The notes beneath the pieces are model-generated. The model ran no database searches. It was not told the DNA's origin and was given only the letters and a program-made list of their open reading frames with translations. From NCBI RefSeq assembly GCF_020073815.1, contig NZ_JAIQZJ010000001.1:434001-498000 (forward strand): a stretch of 64,000 nucleotides of DNA, read 5' to 3'. Made by a program: the position numbers and the translations under genes. Shown here piece after piece: positions 16,286 through 25,103 of the stretch; position 1 is the stretch's first letter, and each line of letters starts with the position of its first letter. Origin of the DNA: Nocardioides mangrovi (GTDB taxonomy: Bacteria; Actinomycetota; Actinomycetes; Propionibacteriales; Nocardioidaceae).

Positions 16286-18409
16286 TCAGGACTTCGCCCG
16301 GGCCAGACCCATCCGGTCGAGGATCCAGGCGAGCGTGAACGACCGGTCGTGCCAGGACTTGTAGCGCCCCGAGACGCCGCCGTGGCCGGCCGCCATCTCG
16401 GTCCGCAGCAGGAAGTCGCGGCGCCCGGTGGCGGTCGCCCGGAGCCGCGCGACCCACTTCGCGGGCTCGACGTACATCACCCGGGTGTCGTTGAGCGACG
16501 TCTCGGCCAGGATCGGCGGGTAGTCCTGCCCGGTGACGTTGTCGTACGGCGCGTAGGCCGCGATCGTCTCGTACGCCGCGGGGTCGCCCTCGGGGTTGCC
16601 CCACTCCTCGTACTCCATGACCGTCAGCGGCAGCGACGCGTCGAGCATCGTGGTGAGCGTGTCCACGAAGGGCACCCCGGCCACGAAGCCGGCGAAGAGC
16701 TCCGGCGCCTGGTTGGCCACGGCTCCGATCAGCAGCCCGCCGGCGCTGGCGCCCTCGGCGACCATCGTGTCCGCGGTCGTCCAGCCCTCGTCGATCAGGT
16801 GCCGGGCGCAGGCCGCGAAGTCGGAGAACGTGTGCGGCTTCTTGTCGAGCTTGCCGTCGTCGTACCACCGGCGGCCCATCTCGCCGCCGCCGCGGACGTG
16901 CGCGATCGCGAAGGCGGCGCCGCGGTCGAGCAGCGAGAGCCGGGCGATCGAGAAGTAGGGGTCGATCGAGGTCTCGTAGGCGCCGTACCCGTAGAGCAGC
17001 AGCGGCACCGGCCCGGTCCGGCCGCGCCGCGCGACGATCGAGATCGGGATCCGCTCGCCGTCCTCGGCGGTCGCCCAGAGGCGGTGCTCCTCGTAGTCGG
17101 CGGCGTCGTACCCGCCCAGGACCGGCGTACGGCGGAGCAGGGTCAGCTCGCGGCTGCGGACGTCGTAGTCGTAGACCGACGAGGGCACGGCAAGCGTCGT
17201 GTAGCCGAGTCGCAGGGTCGGCTGGGCGAAGCCGGGGTTGCCGGAGGCGCCGACGGTGTAGATCTCGTGCTCGAACTCGATGAGGTAGTCGTCGCCGACC
17301 CCGTCCGCGCCGAGCTCCAGCACCCGCAGCTGGGTGAGGCCGTCGCTGCGCTGGTGGACCACGAGGTGGCCGGCGAAGGCGTCGACGTCCTCGAGGCGTA
17401 CGGCGGGGTCGTGGGCGATCAGCGGCGTCCACGCCTCGGCCGGGGTCGGGGTCAGGGGAGCGGTGGCCAGCTCGAAGTCGGGCCCGGTGTGGTTGTGCAG
17501 CACCAGGAAGACGTCCTCGCCGCCGATGACGGCGTGGTCGAGGGAGTACTCGGTCCCGGCCCGGCGCTCGGCGAAGACCTGCCAGCCGGCGGCGACGTCG
17601 TCGAAGTCGAGGTAGCGGTACTCGCTGGTGGTCTTCGAGCCGGCCGCGATCACCAGGAAGCGGTCGCTGCGGGTCCGGCCGACCCCGAGCCAGAAGCGCT
17701 CGTCGGGCTCGTGGTGGACCAGCTCGTCGTCGGCCTGCTTGGTGCCCAGCACGTGCCGCCAGATCTTGTCGGGGCGCCAGGACTCGTCGACGGTCGAGTA
17801 GTAGAAGGCGTCGCCGGCGCGGTCCCAGGTCGCGCCGCCGAGCACCCCGGTGATCTCGTCGTCGTGCAGCTCTCCGGTCGCGATGTCCTTGACCTGGATC
17901 GTGTAGCGCTCGTCGCCGACCGTGTCGGTGGCGTAGGCGAGCAGCGTGCCGTCCAGGCTCACCGCCGAGCCGCCGAGGGAGAAGAAGTCGTGGCCGTCGG
18001 CCAGTGCGTCGAGGTCGAGCAGGACCTGCTCACCGGGCAGCGCCGGCTGGTCCGGCCCGACGTCCTCGGCGGGCCGCGGGGGCACCCAGCTCTCCGCATC
18101 CACGACCGGCACGCGGCAGCTGGCGCCGTACTCGCGGCCCTCGAACGAGCGCCCGTAGTACCAGTGGTCGCCACGCCGGGTCGGCACCGACAGGTCGGTC
18201 TCGAGCGTGCGGGCCTTGATCTCGTCGAAGATCGCTTGGCGCAGGTCGGCGAGGTGCGCGGTCTGCGCCTGGGTCCACTCGTTCTCGGCTTCGAGGTAGG
18301 CGGTCACGTCCGCGCTGCCCTTGTCGCGCAGCCACTCGTAGTCGTCGGTGCGGGTGTGGCCGTGGTGCTCGGTGGTCTGCGGACGCTTCTCGGCGACGGG
18401 GGGCTGCAT
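16286..18409 (-). CDS. ptrB: Oligopeptidase B-like S9A serine peptidase
   Basis: This 707-residue protein has an N-terminal beta-propeller (about residues 60-420) and a C-terminal alpha/beta hydrolase. The catalytic triad is visible: Ser555 in EGASAGG, Asp641 in LNDTRV and His676 in AGHGG. Oligopeptidase B cleaves short peptides after basic residues; the gating propeller excludes folded proteins. YGAYETSIDPYFSIARLSLLDRG and VRGGGEMGRRWYDDGK are family signatures. Length is in the normal range. It is cytosolic, with no signal peptide. It is divergent from pxpA with only 23 bases between the start codons. Confidence 0.93.
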   Translation of the reverse strand: MQPPVAEKRPQTTEHHGHTRTDDYEWLRDKGSADVTAYLEAENEWTQAQTAHLADLRQAIFDEIKARTLETDLSVPTRRGDHWYYGRSFEGREYGASCRVPVVDAESWVPPRPAEDVGPDQPALPGEQVLLDLDALADGHDFFSLGGSAVSLDGTLLAYATDTVGDERYTIQVKDIATGELHDDEITGVLGGATWDRAGDAFYYSTVDESWRPDKIWRHVLGTKQADDELVHHEPDERFWLGVGRTRSDRFLVIAAGSKTTSEYRYLDFDDVAAGWQVFAERRAGTEYSLDHAVIGGEDVFLVLHNHTGPDFELATAPLTPTPAEAWTPLIAHDPAVRLEDVDAFAGHLVVHQRSDGLTQLRVLELGADGVGDDYLIEFEHEIYTVGASGNPGFAQPTLRLGYTTLAVPSSVYDYDVRSRELTLLRRTPVLGGYDAADYEEHRLWATAEDGERIPISIVARRGRTGPVPLLLYGYGAYETSIDPYFSIARLSLLDRGAAFAIAHVRGGGEMGRRWYDDGKLDKKPHTFSDFAACARHLIDEGWTTADTMVAEGASAGGLLIGAVANQAPELFAGFVAGVPFVDTLTTMLDASLPLTVMEYEEWGNPEGDPAAYETIAAYAPYDNVTGQDYPPILAETSLNDTRVMYVEPAKWVARLRATATGRRDFLLRTEMAAGHGGVSGRYKSWHDRSFTLAWILDRMGLARAKS

Positions 18410-18432
18410 GGCCGCGACGATAGCGTCGGGGT

Positions 18433-19125
18433 GTGCACGGCCCGACGATCGACCTGAACGCCGACCTCGGCGAGGAGGTCACCGACGATGCCGCCCTGCT
18501 CGCGGTCGTGACCAGCGCCAACGTGGCCTGCGGCTACCACGCCGGGACGCCGGCGATCATGCGCGCGGTCTGCGCCGAGGCGGCCGCGCGCGGGGTCGCC
18601 GTCGGGGCCCAGGTCTCCTACGACGACCGGGCGAACTTCGGCCGGGTCGCCCTCGACGTGGCCTACGGCGTCCTGCGCGAGCAGGTCGCCGACCAGGTCG
18701 GCACCCTGGGTGGCTTCGCCGCCGAGGCGGGTACGACGGTGCGCTACGTCAAGCCGCACGGCGCGCTCTACCACCGGGTGCTCGACGACGAGGAGCAGGC
18801 GCGGGCGGTGCTCGACGGGTCGGGCGAGCTGCCGGTGCTCGGCATGCCCGGGCGGCTCCTCGACCTCGCGGGCGCGGCCGGGCGGGGCGTCTTCCACGAG
18901 GGCTTCCCCGACCGCGGCTACACCGCGGAGGGCCGGCTCGTGCCGCGCGACGAGCCCGGCGCCCTGGTCGTCGACGAGGAGGGGATCGTCGCCCAGGCGC
19001 TCGGGCTCGCGGACCGGGTCGACTCGCTGTGCCTGCACGGGGACAGCCCGGGGGCGGTCGACCACGCCCTTGCCGTACGCGCGGCGCTCGAGCGGTCTGG
19101 ACGGGTGCTCCGCCCCTTCGCCTGA
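18433..19125 (+). CDS. pxpA: 5-oxoprolinase subunit A (LamB/YcsF family)
   Basis: PxpA, with PxpB and PxpC, hydrolyses 5-oxoproline (pyroglutamate) to glutamate using ATP. The 230-residue protein starts at a GTG (VHGPTIDLNADLGEEV) and contains NVACGYHAGTPAIM, GAQVSYDD and YVKPHGALYHRV, the hallmark LamB/YcsF motifs. The start lies 23 bases from the divergent ptrB start, so at least one of the two messages is probably leaderless; GATAGC just upstream could be its -10 element. pxpBC lie 1 kb further on, separated by an unrelated lipoprotein gene. Confidence 0.93.
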   Translation: MHGPTIDLNADLGEEVTDDAALLAVVTSANVACGYHAGTPAIMRAVCAEAAARGVAVGAQVSYDDRANFGRVALDVAYGVLREQVADQVGTLGGFAAEAGTTVRYVKPHGALYHRVLDDEEQARAVLDGSGELPVLGMPGRLLDLAGAAGRGVFHEGFPDRGYTAEGRLVPRDEPGALVVDEEGIVAQALGLADRVDSLCLHGDSPGAVDHALAVRAALERSGRVLRPFA

Positions 19126-19173
19126 CGGGCGCGTTGTCCTCACCTTCCGCGCGCCCGGGCCGAAGATCCGGGT

Positions 19174-19710
19174 GTGACTCCCGTGCTCCGCCGCGCGCTT
19201 GCGGCCGCCGTCGTCGTGCCCGCACTTCTCGCCCTCGGCGCCTGCAAGGCCGAGGTGTCGGCCGGCGGCGGCTACGACCCCGACGACCTGGCCGCCCAGG
19301 TCCAGGCCGAGCAGGAGAAGGTCACGCCCGACCTGGACGTCACCGACCCGACCTGCGAGGACGTGGACGGCAACCCGAGCGAGGGCGACACGATCGACTG
19401 CTCGGTGAGCATCGACGGCGTCGAGGCGCCGTACGTCGTCACGCTGACCGCGGCCGACGACGACGGCCTGAAGTTCCACCTGGAGCCGGCGCAGGCGATC
19501 GTCTCGACCGACAAGGTGGAGAGCGGCCTCGAGGACCAGTTCACCCAGCAGGGCTTCGACGTCGACGTCGACTGCGGGGGCGCCTCCGTGATCGTCGACG
19601 ACCCGGGGTCGGTCTTCCTCTGCACCGTGGCGCAGGACGGCGTGGAGCAGACGAAGAAGGTCACGGTCACCATCAAGGACATCGACGGCAACGTCGGCAT
19701 CGACTACTGA
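19174..19710 (+). CDS. DUF4333-type lipoprotein with duplicated domain
   Basis: The start is a GTG at 19174. The 178-residue protein has a signal peptide ending in the lipobox LGAC (Cys24), so it is an exported lipoprotein. Two similar beta domains follow, each with a cysteine pair: DVTDPTCEDVDGNPSEGDTI-DC (about residues 49-70) and DVDVDCGG...FLC (about 129-150). They look like tandem DUF4333 units. Function is unknown; family members are abundant in actinobacterial cell envelopes. It is inserted between pxpA and pxpBC on the same strand. Confidence 0.85.
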   Translation: MTPVLRRALAAAVVVPALLALGACKAEVSAGGGYDPDDLAAQVQAEQEKVTPDLDVTDPTCEDVDGNPSEGDTIDCSVSIDGVEAPYVVTLTAADDDGLKFHLEPAQAIVSTDKVESGLEDQFTQQGFDVDVDCGGASVIVDDPGSVFLCTVAQDGVEQTKKVTVTIKDIDGNVGIDY

Positions 19711-20102
19711 GGCTTCTCCACAGGTTCGCCCACAGGTCTGGACCGTCCCCTGTGCACTGTCGTCCCGTGTGGTGGAGGGTGACCGCTCGGCTGTGGAGGA
19801 AGCTGTGGGTTCCGCCCCAGTCCTTGCGGAGTGTGACCGGCGCCACGTAGAACTCTCCTCACCGAGTCCACCGCTTGCGGGGGACGAGGGGATCGGAGAG
19901 GGACGAACGTCCATCCCGCGAGGCGACTCGCGGCGCCGGCCCGGTGACGGGGACGGCGGGGCGGGAGGACCACTGCGATCGGTCGGACGTCACCGGAGCC
20001 GATCGAGCCGAGGGGCCCCTGGCGCTCATACCGCCGGGGGCCCCTCACCCATTTCCCCACCATGGTGCCGGTCATGCCTCGCTCTGCACCAGACTGGCGC
20101 AC
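19711..20102. other. Intergenic stretch with a long GC hairpin
   Basis: No gene is credible in these 392 bases; the open frames that cross it have arginine/glycine-rich non-natural composition. A 10-bp perfect inverted repeat (GAGGGGCCCC at 20010-20019 with 20037-20046) sits 57 bases before the pxpB start. It may terminate upstream reading or control pxpB. The rest shows no recognised signal. Confidence 0.5.
20010..20046. terminator. Hairpin with 10-bp stem before pxpB
   Basis: GAGGGGCCCC (20010-20019) pairs perfectly with 20037-20046 around a 17-base loop. It could end the transcript of the upstream lipoprotein gene or act as a leader structure for pxpBC. There is no T tract. Confidence 0.5.
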
Positions 20103-20726
20103 ATGGCTGGTCACACGGCTCCGCCGTCCCTGAGGGTGCGCCCCGCCGGCCGGCACGCGCTCCTGGTCGAGGTCGGCGACCCGGCGGCGGCCCTGGCCCT
20201 CGCGACCTGGGCGCGGAGCGCCGGCGTCGAGGCGGTGGAGGTCGTCCCGGCCGCGGAGACGGTGCTCTTCGACGGCGTGAGCGACCCCGGGGCCCTCGCC
20301 GCGCGCCTGGGGGATTGGTCACCAACCCCCTCCCAGGAGCGTGCGGGAGCGCTGGTCGAGGTGCCGGTCGCGTACGACGGCGCCGACCTCGACTTCGTCG
20401 CCGACGCCTGGGGCACCGACGTGGCGGGCGTCGTCGAGCGGCACACCGCCACGGAGTTCGTCTCGGCCTTCTGCGGCTTCGCGCCCGGCTTCGCCTACCT
20501 GGCCGGCCTGCCCGCGGACCTCGCCGTACCCCGGCTGGAGTCGCCGCGCCCGCGGGTGCCCGCCGGGTCGATCGGGCTAGCCGGCACCTGGTGCGGCACC
20601 TACCCGACGGCCTCGCCCGGCGGCTGGCGCCTCCTCGGCCGCACCGACGCGCCGCTGTGGGACCCCGACCGCGACGAGCCGGCGCTGCTCGCGCCCGGCA
20701 CCCGCGTCCGGTTCGTGGCCCGATGA
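20103..20726 (+). CDS. pxpB: 5-oxoprolinase subunit B (KipI-like)
   Basis: The 207-residue protein starts MAGHTAPPSLRVRPAG and contains the KipI/allophanate hydrolase subunit 1 motifs EVPVAYDGADLDFVA, FCGFAPGFAYLAGLP and VPRLESPRPRVPAGSIGLAG. With PxpC it forms the part of 5-oxoprolinase that handles the phosphorylated intermediate. The much longer upstream open frame is not coding. The stop overlaps the pxpC start (ATGA), indicating translational coupling. Confidence 0.94.
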   Translation: MAGHTAPPSLRVRPAGRHALLVEVGDPAAALALATWARSAGVEAVEVVPAAETVLFDGVSDPGALAARLGDWSPTPSQERAGALVEVPVAYDGADLDFVADAWGTDVAGVVERHTATEFVSAFCGFAPGFAYLAGLPADLAVPRLESPRPRVPAGSIGLAGTWCGTYPTASPGGWRLLGRTDAPLWDPDRDEPALLAPGTRVRFVAR

Positions 20727-21568
20727 GCCTCCACGTCGTCGAGGTCGGCCCGCTGGTCACCGTCCAGGACCGCGGCCGGCGCGGCCACGCCCATCTCGGC
20801 GTGCCGCGGGCCGGGGCGCTCGACACCCGGGCCGCCGACCTGGCGAACCGGGTCGTCGGCAACGACCCCGACGCCGCCGTGCTCGAGGTGCTGATGGGCG
20901 GCCTGGTGCTGCGCAGCGACGTCGGTCGCTGGGTCGCCGTCACCGGAGCGTCCGGGCCGGGTCGCGCCGCGTGGCTGGCGGCGGGCGCCGAGCTGCGGGT
21001 CGAGCCACCCGCGACCGGGCTGCGCTCCTACGTCGCCGTCGCGGGCGGGATCGCGGTGCCGCCGGTGCTCGGGTCGCGCTCGACCGACACGCTCTCGTGG
21101 GTGGGACCGCCGCGCGTGGAGGCCGGCGCCCGGCTGCCGGTGGGGCGGCCGCTGCGCGAGCCGCCGGCGTTCGACGTACCCCGGCCGCCCGCGCCCGGAC
21201 CGCTGCGGATCGTGCCGGGCCCGCGCGACGACTGGTTCGCCCCGGGCGCGCTCGACCGGCTCTGCGCGGCGGCGTACGTCGTCACCGCGGACTCCGACCG
21301 GATCGGCCTGCGCCTCGACGGGCCGCCGCTGGAGCGGGTGCGTCCGGGTGAGCTCGCCTCGGAGGGGATGGTCCTGGGCGCGGTGCAGGTGCCGCCCGAC
21401 GGCCGGCCGGTGGTCTTCCTCGCCGACCACCCGCCGACCGGCGGCTACCCGGTGATCGGCGTCGTCGACGAGGACGACCTCTGGCAGTGCGCGCAGGTGC
21501 GGCCGGGGGAGCGGGTGCGCTTCACCCGCCGGCAGCCGGATCCGGCTCGGGCGGCCGCCAGGCGCTGA
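20723..21568 (+). CDS. pxpC: 5-oxoprolinase subunit C (KipA/biotin-dependent carboxyltransferase family)
   Basis: The 281-residue protein begins MSLHVVEVGPLVTVQDRGRRG, then LGVPRAGALDTRAADLANRVVGND, the standard KipA/AHS2 opening, and ends with QVPPDGRPVVFLADHPPTGGYPVIG. It overlaps pxpB by four bases. Its 3' end overlaps the convergent dinB gene by 47 bases. pxpA is encoded upstream rather than next to pxpB, so the three-gene set is split by a lipoprotein gene. Confidence 0.94.
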   Translation: MSLHVVEVGPLVTVQDRGRRGHAHLGVPRAGALDTRAADLANRVVGNDPDAAVLEVLMGGLVLRSDVGRWVAVTGASGPGRAAWLAAGAELRVEPPATGLRSYVAVAGGIAVPPVLGSRSTDTLSWVGPPRVEAGARLPVGRPLREPPAFDVPRPPAPGPLRIVPGPRDDWFAPGALDRLCAAAYVVTADSDRIGLRLDGPPLERVRPGELASEGMVLGAVQVPPDGRPVVFLADHPPTGGYPVIGVVDEDDLWQCAQVRPGERVRFTRRQPDPARAAARR

Positions 21569-22844
21569 GCGCCGGGTCGTCCTCGGCGTACGACCGGACC
21601 GGGCCGGCCGGCGTCTGCGCGGTCTCGAAGCGGACGGTCACCACGCCGCGGCCGGAGCCCCAGACCCAGCCGCGACCCATCTCCTCGTGCTCCACGTCCA
21701 TGCCCGGCGCCCAGGTGCGCCGCGAGTGGTGCGGGACGACGATCTCGGGCAGCTCCTCCTCGGCCTCGGCGGTCTCGCCGAAGAGGTCCTCCTGCACCCA
21801 GTCGGCCAGGCCGGAGACGCCGACGCCGAGGAGGCGTACGCCGCCCGACGTGTCGAGGTCGGCCAGGAGCGTGCGGGCCATCCGGGCGATCGTCGTGCGG
21901 CTGTCGGTGGGCGAGGGGAGGGTCGAGGAGCGGCTCAGCGTGGTGAAGTCGTGCAGCCGCACCTTGATCGTGACGGTGCGGCCGGACAGGCCGTTCTTGC
22001 CGAGCCGGGTCGCGACCTCGCCGGCCTGCCGGGTGAGCAGCCCCTCCATGAGGGTGCGGTCGGTGAGGTCGGTGTCGTAGGTGCCCTCGACGCTGACCGA
22101 CTTGGTCTCGCGCTCGGGCTCGACGGCGCGGTCGTCCTGGGCGCGGGCGAGGTGGAAGAGCCAGGTGCCGTGGGCGTTCCCGAGCAGCCGGACCATCTCG
22201 TCCTCCGTCACGGTCTCGAGCTCCTCGACCGTGTGGATGCCGACCCGGCGGAGCCGCTCGGTCGTGGCGGGGCCGACGCCCGGGATCACGGTGACGTTCA
22301 TCGGCCGGAGCAGGTCCCGCTCGGTGCCGGGCGCGACCACGACGAGACCGTCGGGCTTGTCGAGGTCGCTGGCGATCTTGGCGATGAACTTCGAGCTGCC
22401 GACCCCCACCGACGCCGTCAGCCCGTCGGTCACCTCGACGACCCGGCGGCGCAGGTCCTGCGCGAAGGCCGTCACCGTCGGGACGGCGAGATCCGGCAGG
22501 TCCGCCTGCCGCAGGTCGACGAACGCCTCGTCGAGCGAGAGCGGCTCGACCAGCGGCGAGACCGATCGCAGCAGCCCCATCACCCGTTCGCTGGTCTCCC
22601 GGTAGGCGTGGAAGCGGCCGGAGAGGAAGGCGGCGTGCGGGCACCGGGACCGCGCCTCGCGCGTCGACATCGCCGAGCGGACGCCGTAGCGGCGGGCCTC
22701 GTACGACGCGGTCGACACCACGCCGCGGCCGCCGACGCCGCCGACCACCACGGGCTTGCCGCGCAGCGAGGGCTTGTCGCGCTGCTCGACCGCCGCGAAG
22801 AACGCGTCGAGGTCGAGATGCAGCACCGAGGCCTCCGTCCGCAC
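21522..22844 (-). CDS. dinB: DNA polymerase IV (Y family)
   Basis: DinB copies damaged templates with low fidelity. The 440-residue protein carries Asp11 in LHLDLDAFFA, Asp105-Glu106 in PLSLDEAFVD (the metal-binding residues), the HhH thumb (VIPGVGPATTERLRRVGI) and the little finger domain. A clamp-binding motif QEDLF is at about 351-355, followed by an 85-residue extension containing GWVWGSGRGVVTVRFE. DinB normally ends near its clamp motif, so the extension is a lineage feature rather than a frameshift. It overlaps pxpC on the opposite strand. Confidence 0.95.
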   Translation of the reverse strand: MRTEASVLHLDLDAFFAAVEQRDKPSLRGKPVVVGGVGGRGVVSTASYEARRYGVRSAMSTREARSRCPHAAFLSGRFHAYRETSERVMGLLRSVSPLVEPLSLDEAFVDLRQADLPDLAVPTVTAFAQDLRRRVVEVTDGLTASVGVGSSKFIAKIASDLDKPDGLVVVAPGTERDLLRPMNVTVIPGVGPATTERLRRVGIHTVEELETVTEDEMVRLLGNAHGTWLFHLARAQDDRAVEPERETKSVSVEGTYDTDLTDRTLMEGLLTRQAGEVATRLGKNGLSGRTVTIKVRLHDFTTLSRSSTLPSPTDSRTTIARMARTLLADLDTSGGVRLLGVGVSGLADWVQEDLFGETAEAEEELPEIVVPHHSRRTWAPGMDVEHEEMGRGWVWGSGRGVVTVRFETAQTPAGPVRSYAEDDPALSAWRPPEPDPAAGG

Positions 22845-22970
22845 GGGCGCAACCTACCTCCCGGCGCCGACGGCCCACCTTCCCTCCACAGCGACGCTCC
22901 GATCGGGGTCGTGCACAGGGGGTGTGGGAGAGGGGCCGCGGCTGTCCGCCGCCCCGGCGAACCTCGACCC

Positions 22971-23945
22971 ATGACCGCTCCCTCCGCACACCCCAGCCCG
23001 CTGACCCTGGTCGCCCACGACCCCGTCGACCTGTTCGCCCTCGTCCCCGTGGTGCTCGGCTTCGAGCCCACCGAGTCGCTGGTGCTGCTCACCTTCGGCG
23101 CCACGCACCCCTTCCACGCGCGCATCGACCTGCCGACCGTGCCCGACCGCACGCTCGACGCCGAGGTCGTCGACGCGCTGCTCGAGCCCGCGCTCCGACA
23201 TCGGGTGGCGCGAGTGGTGCTCGTCGGCTACTCCGCCGACCGGCGGCGCGCCGGTCGGGTGGTCGGCGCGGCCCGGCGGGCCTTCGCCCGCGCCGGCGTC
23301 GACGTGCTCGCCGGTCTCTGCGCCGACGGGCGGAGGTGGTGGCCGGTGCCGGCCCCGGCGGGCTTTCCCGGCCACGGGGCGCCGTACGACCTGGGCGGGC
23401 ACCGGTTCGCCGCCGAGGCCGTCCTCGACGGGCGGGTCGTGCACGGCTCGCGGGAGGAGCTGCGCGCGACCCTGGCCGCCGACCCGGTCCGGGTGGGCCG
23501 GGTCGTCGCCGCGCTGGCCGGGCTCGGGGGCGACCCACCGGTCCCGTCCGTCGACGAGGCGTGGGTGCGGGAGCTGCTCCGGACCCACCTCGCCGGGGCC
23601 GAGCCGCCCGGCGACGAGGCCGTCGCGCGGCTGCTGCGCGGCCTCCTCGACATCCCGGTCCGCGACGCGGCGTGGGCGGAGATCCGCCGGGCCGAGGTGC
23701 GTGAGCACCTCGCGTTCTGGACCGACCTGGTGCGCCGCGCGCCGGACCCGCTGGTCCCCGCCCCCGCCTCGCTGCTCGCCTTCGCGGCCTGGCAGGCGGG
23801 CCACGGGGCGCTGGCCTGGTGCGCGGTCGAGCGCGCCCAGGAGGCCGACCCCGACTACCACCTGGCCGACCTGGTCGCCCAGGTCCTCGAGCAGGCCATC
23901 CCACCGGACGCGTGGGAGGGCATGGGCGGGACGGAGGAGGGGTAG
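22971..23945 (+). CDS. DUF4192 family protein
   Basis: The 324-residue protein begins with LTLVAHDPVDLFALVPVVLGFEPTESLVLLTF, the diagnostic start of DUF4192, and contains RVARVVLVGYSADRRRAGRVV and VLDGRVVHGSREELRATLAADP. The family is restricted to actinobacteria and has no known function. The start at 22971 was chosen because the protein pattern begins there; the open frame extends far upstream without credible composition. It is followed nine bases later by a ligase gene, so the two are probably cotranscribed. Confidence 0.9.
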   Translation: MTAPSAHPSPLTLVAHDPVDLFALVPVVLGFEPTESLVLLTFGATHPFHARIDLPTVPDRTLDAEVVDALLEPALRHRVARVVLVGYSADRRRAGRVVGAARRAFARAGVDVLAGLCADGRRWWPVPAPAGFPGHGAPYDLGGHRFAAEAVLDGRVVHGSREELRATLAADPVRVGRVVAALAGLGGDPPVPSVDEAWVRELLRTHLAGAEPPGDEAVARLLRGLLDIPVRDAAWAEIRRAEVREHLAFWTDLVRRAPDPLVPAPASLLAFAAWQAGHGALAWCAVERAQEADPDYHLADLVAQVLEQAIPPDAWEGMGGTEEG

Positions 23946-23954
23946 TGCTCCGCC

Positions 23955-25103
23955 ATGGCGCGGACGGTGGGCGTGGAGGAGGAGCTGCTCCTGCTCGACC
24001 CCGACTCACGGCAGGTGGCCGCCGCGGCCCCGGCGGTGCTCAAGGAGTTCCACGAGCACGGCCACGGCCGCCGGCCGCCCCACGCGGCGACCGACGAGAT
24101 CGACCACGAGCTCTTCCGGCACCAGCTCGAGACCCGCACCGACCCGGCCTCCGACCTCGGAGCGGTCCTCGACCAGGTGCTGGCGGCCCGTCGCACCGCC
24201 GGCGAGGCGGCGCGGGCCGTGGGCCTCCGGGTGGGCGCCGCCGGGACCGTGCCGCTCGGCGGCAGTGAGCCGGTCCTCACGACGGACGACCGCTACCGCG
24301 ACATGCTCGACACCTACGGCCAGGTGGCCGGGGCCATGGGCACCTGCGGGATGCACGTCCACACCGAGGTCGGCTCCGACGAGGAGGGCGTCGCGGTCAT
24401 CGACGCGATCGCACCGTGGCTGCCCGTCCTCGTCGCGCTGAGCGCCAACTCGCCCTTCGCCGACGGCGTCGACACCGGCTACGCCTCGTGGCGGGCCCAG
24501 GTGTGGTCGAGATGGCCCAGCGCCGGGCCGACCGCGCAGTTCGGGTCCGTGGCGGGCTATCGCGCGGTCGCCCGCACGCTCCTCGAGACCGGCGCGGCCC
24601 GCGACCCGGGGATGCTCTACTTCGACGCCCGGCTCTCCGAGAGCCAGCCGACCGTCGAGGTCCGGGTGTGCGACGTCTGCACCGATCCGGCGATCGTCGT
24701 CGGCATCGTCGCGCTCGTCCGCGGTCTGGTGGAGACGACCGCAGGGGAGTGGCGCTCGGGCGGCCGGCCGGCCCAGGTCCGCGTGGAGACGCTCCGCGCC
24801 GCGCACTGGCGGGCGTCCCGGCACGGGATGTCCGACGCGCTCGTGCACCCGGAGACGGAGCGGCTGGCGCCGGCCCGCGAGGTGCTGGCGGCGCTGGTCG
24901 ACCGTGTCCGGGCGGCCGTCGACGCCGCCGGCGACGCGGAGGTCGTCGACGCGGTGCTCGAGCGCCCGGTCGCGGGCAACGGAGCGGCCCGGCAGCGGTC
25001 GGCGTACGAACGGACGGGAGAGGTGGCGGGTGTCGTGGACGATCTCATCGCTCGGACCGAGGGCAGCTGGGCCCCCGGTGCCCTAGGGTCAGCCCATGGG
25101 TGA
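23955..25103 (+). CDS. Carboxylate-amine ligase / glutamate-cysteine ligase 2 family (YbdK-like)
   Basis: The 382-residue protein starts MARTVGVEEELLLLDPDSRQ, the GCS2 family opening, and contains GTCGMHVHTEVG, FADGVDTGYASWRAQVWSRWP and PTVEVRVCDVCTDP, matching YbdK-type weak glutamate-cysteine ligases. It would join a carboxylate to an amine at the expense of ATP; the substrate is not proven. It overlaps by eight bases a second, more distant GCS-family gene, and the two are probably coexpressed. Confidence 0.9.
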   Translation: MARTVGVEEELLLLDPDSRQVAAAAPAVLKEFHEHGHGRRPPHAATDEIDHELFRHQLETRTDPASDLGAVLDQVLAARRTAGEAARAVGLRVGAAGTVPLGGSEPVLTTDDRYRDMLDTYGQVAGAMGTCGMHVHTEVGSDEEGVAVIDAIAPWLPVLVALSANSPFADGVDTGYASWRAQVWSRWPSAGPTAQFGSVAGYRAVARTLLETGAARDPGMLYFDARLSESQPTVEVRVCDVCTDPAIVVGIVALVRGLVETTAGEWRSGGRPAQVRVETLRAAHWRASRHGMSDALVHPETERLAPAREVLAALVDRVRAAVDAAGDAEVVDAVLERPVAGNGAARQRSAYERTGEVAGVVDDLIARTEGSWAPGALGSAHG

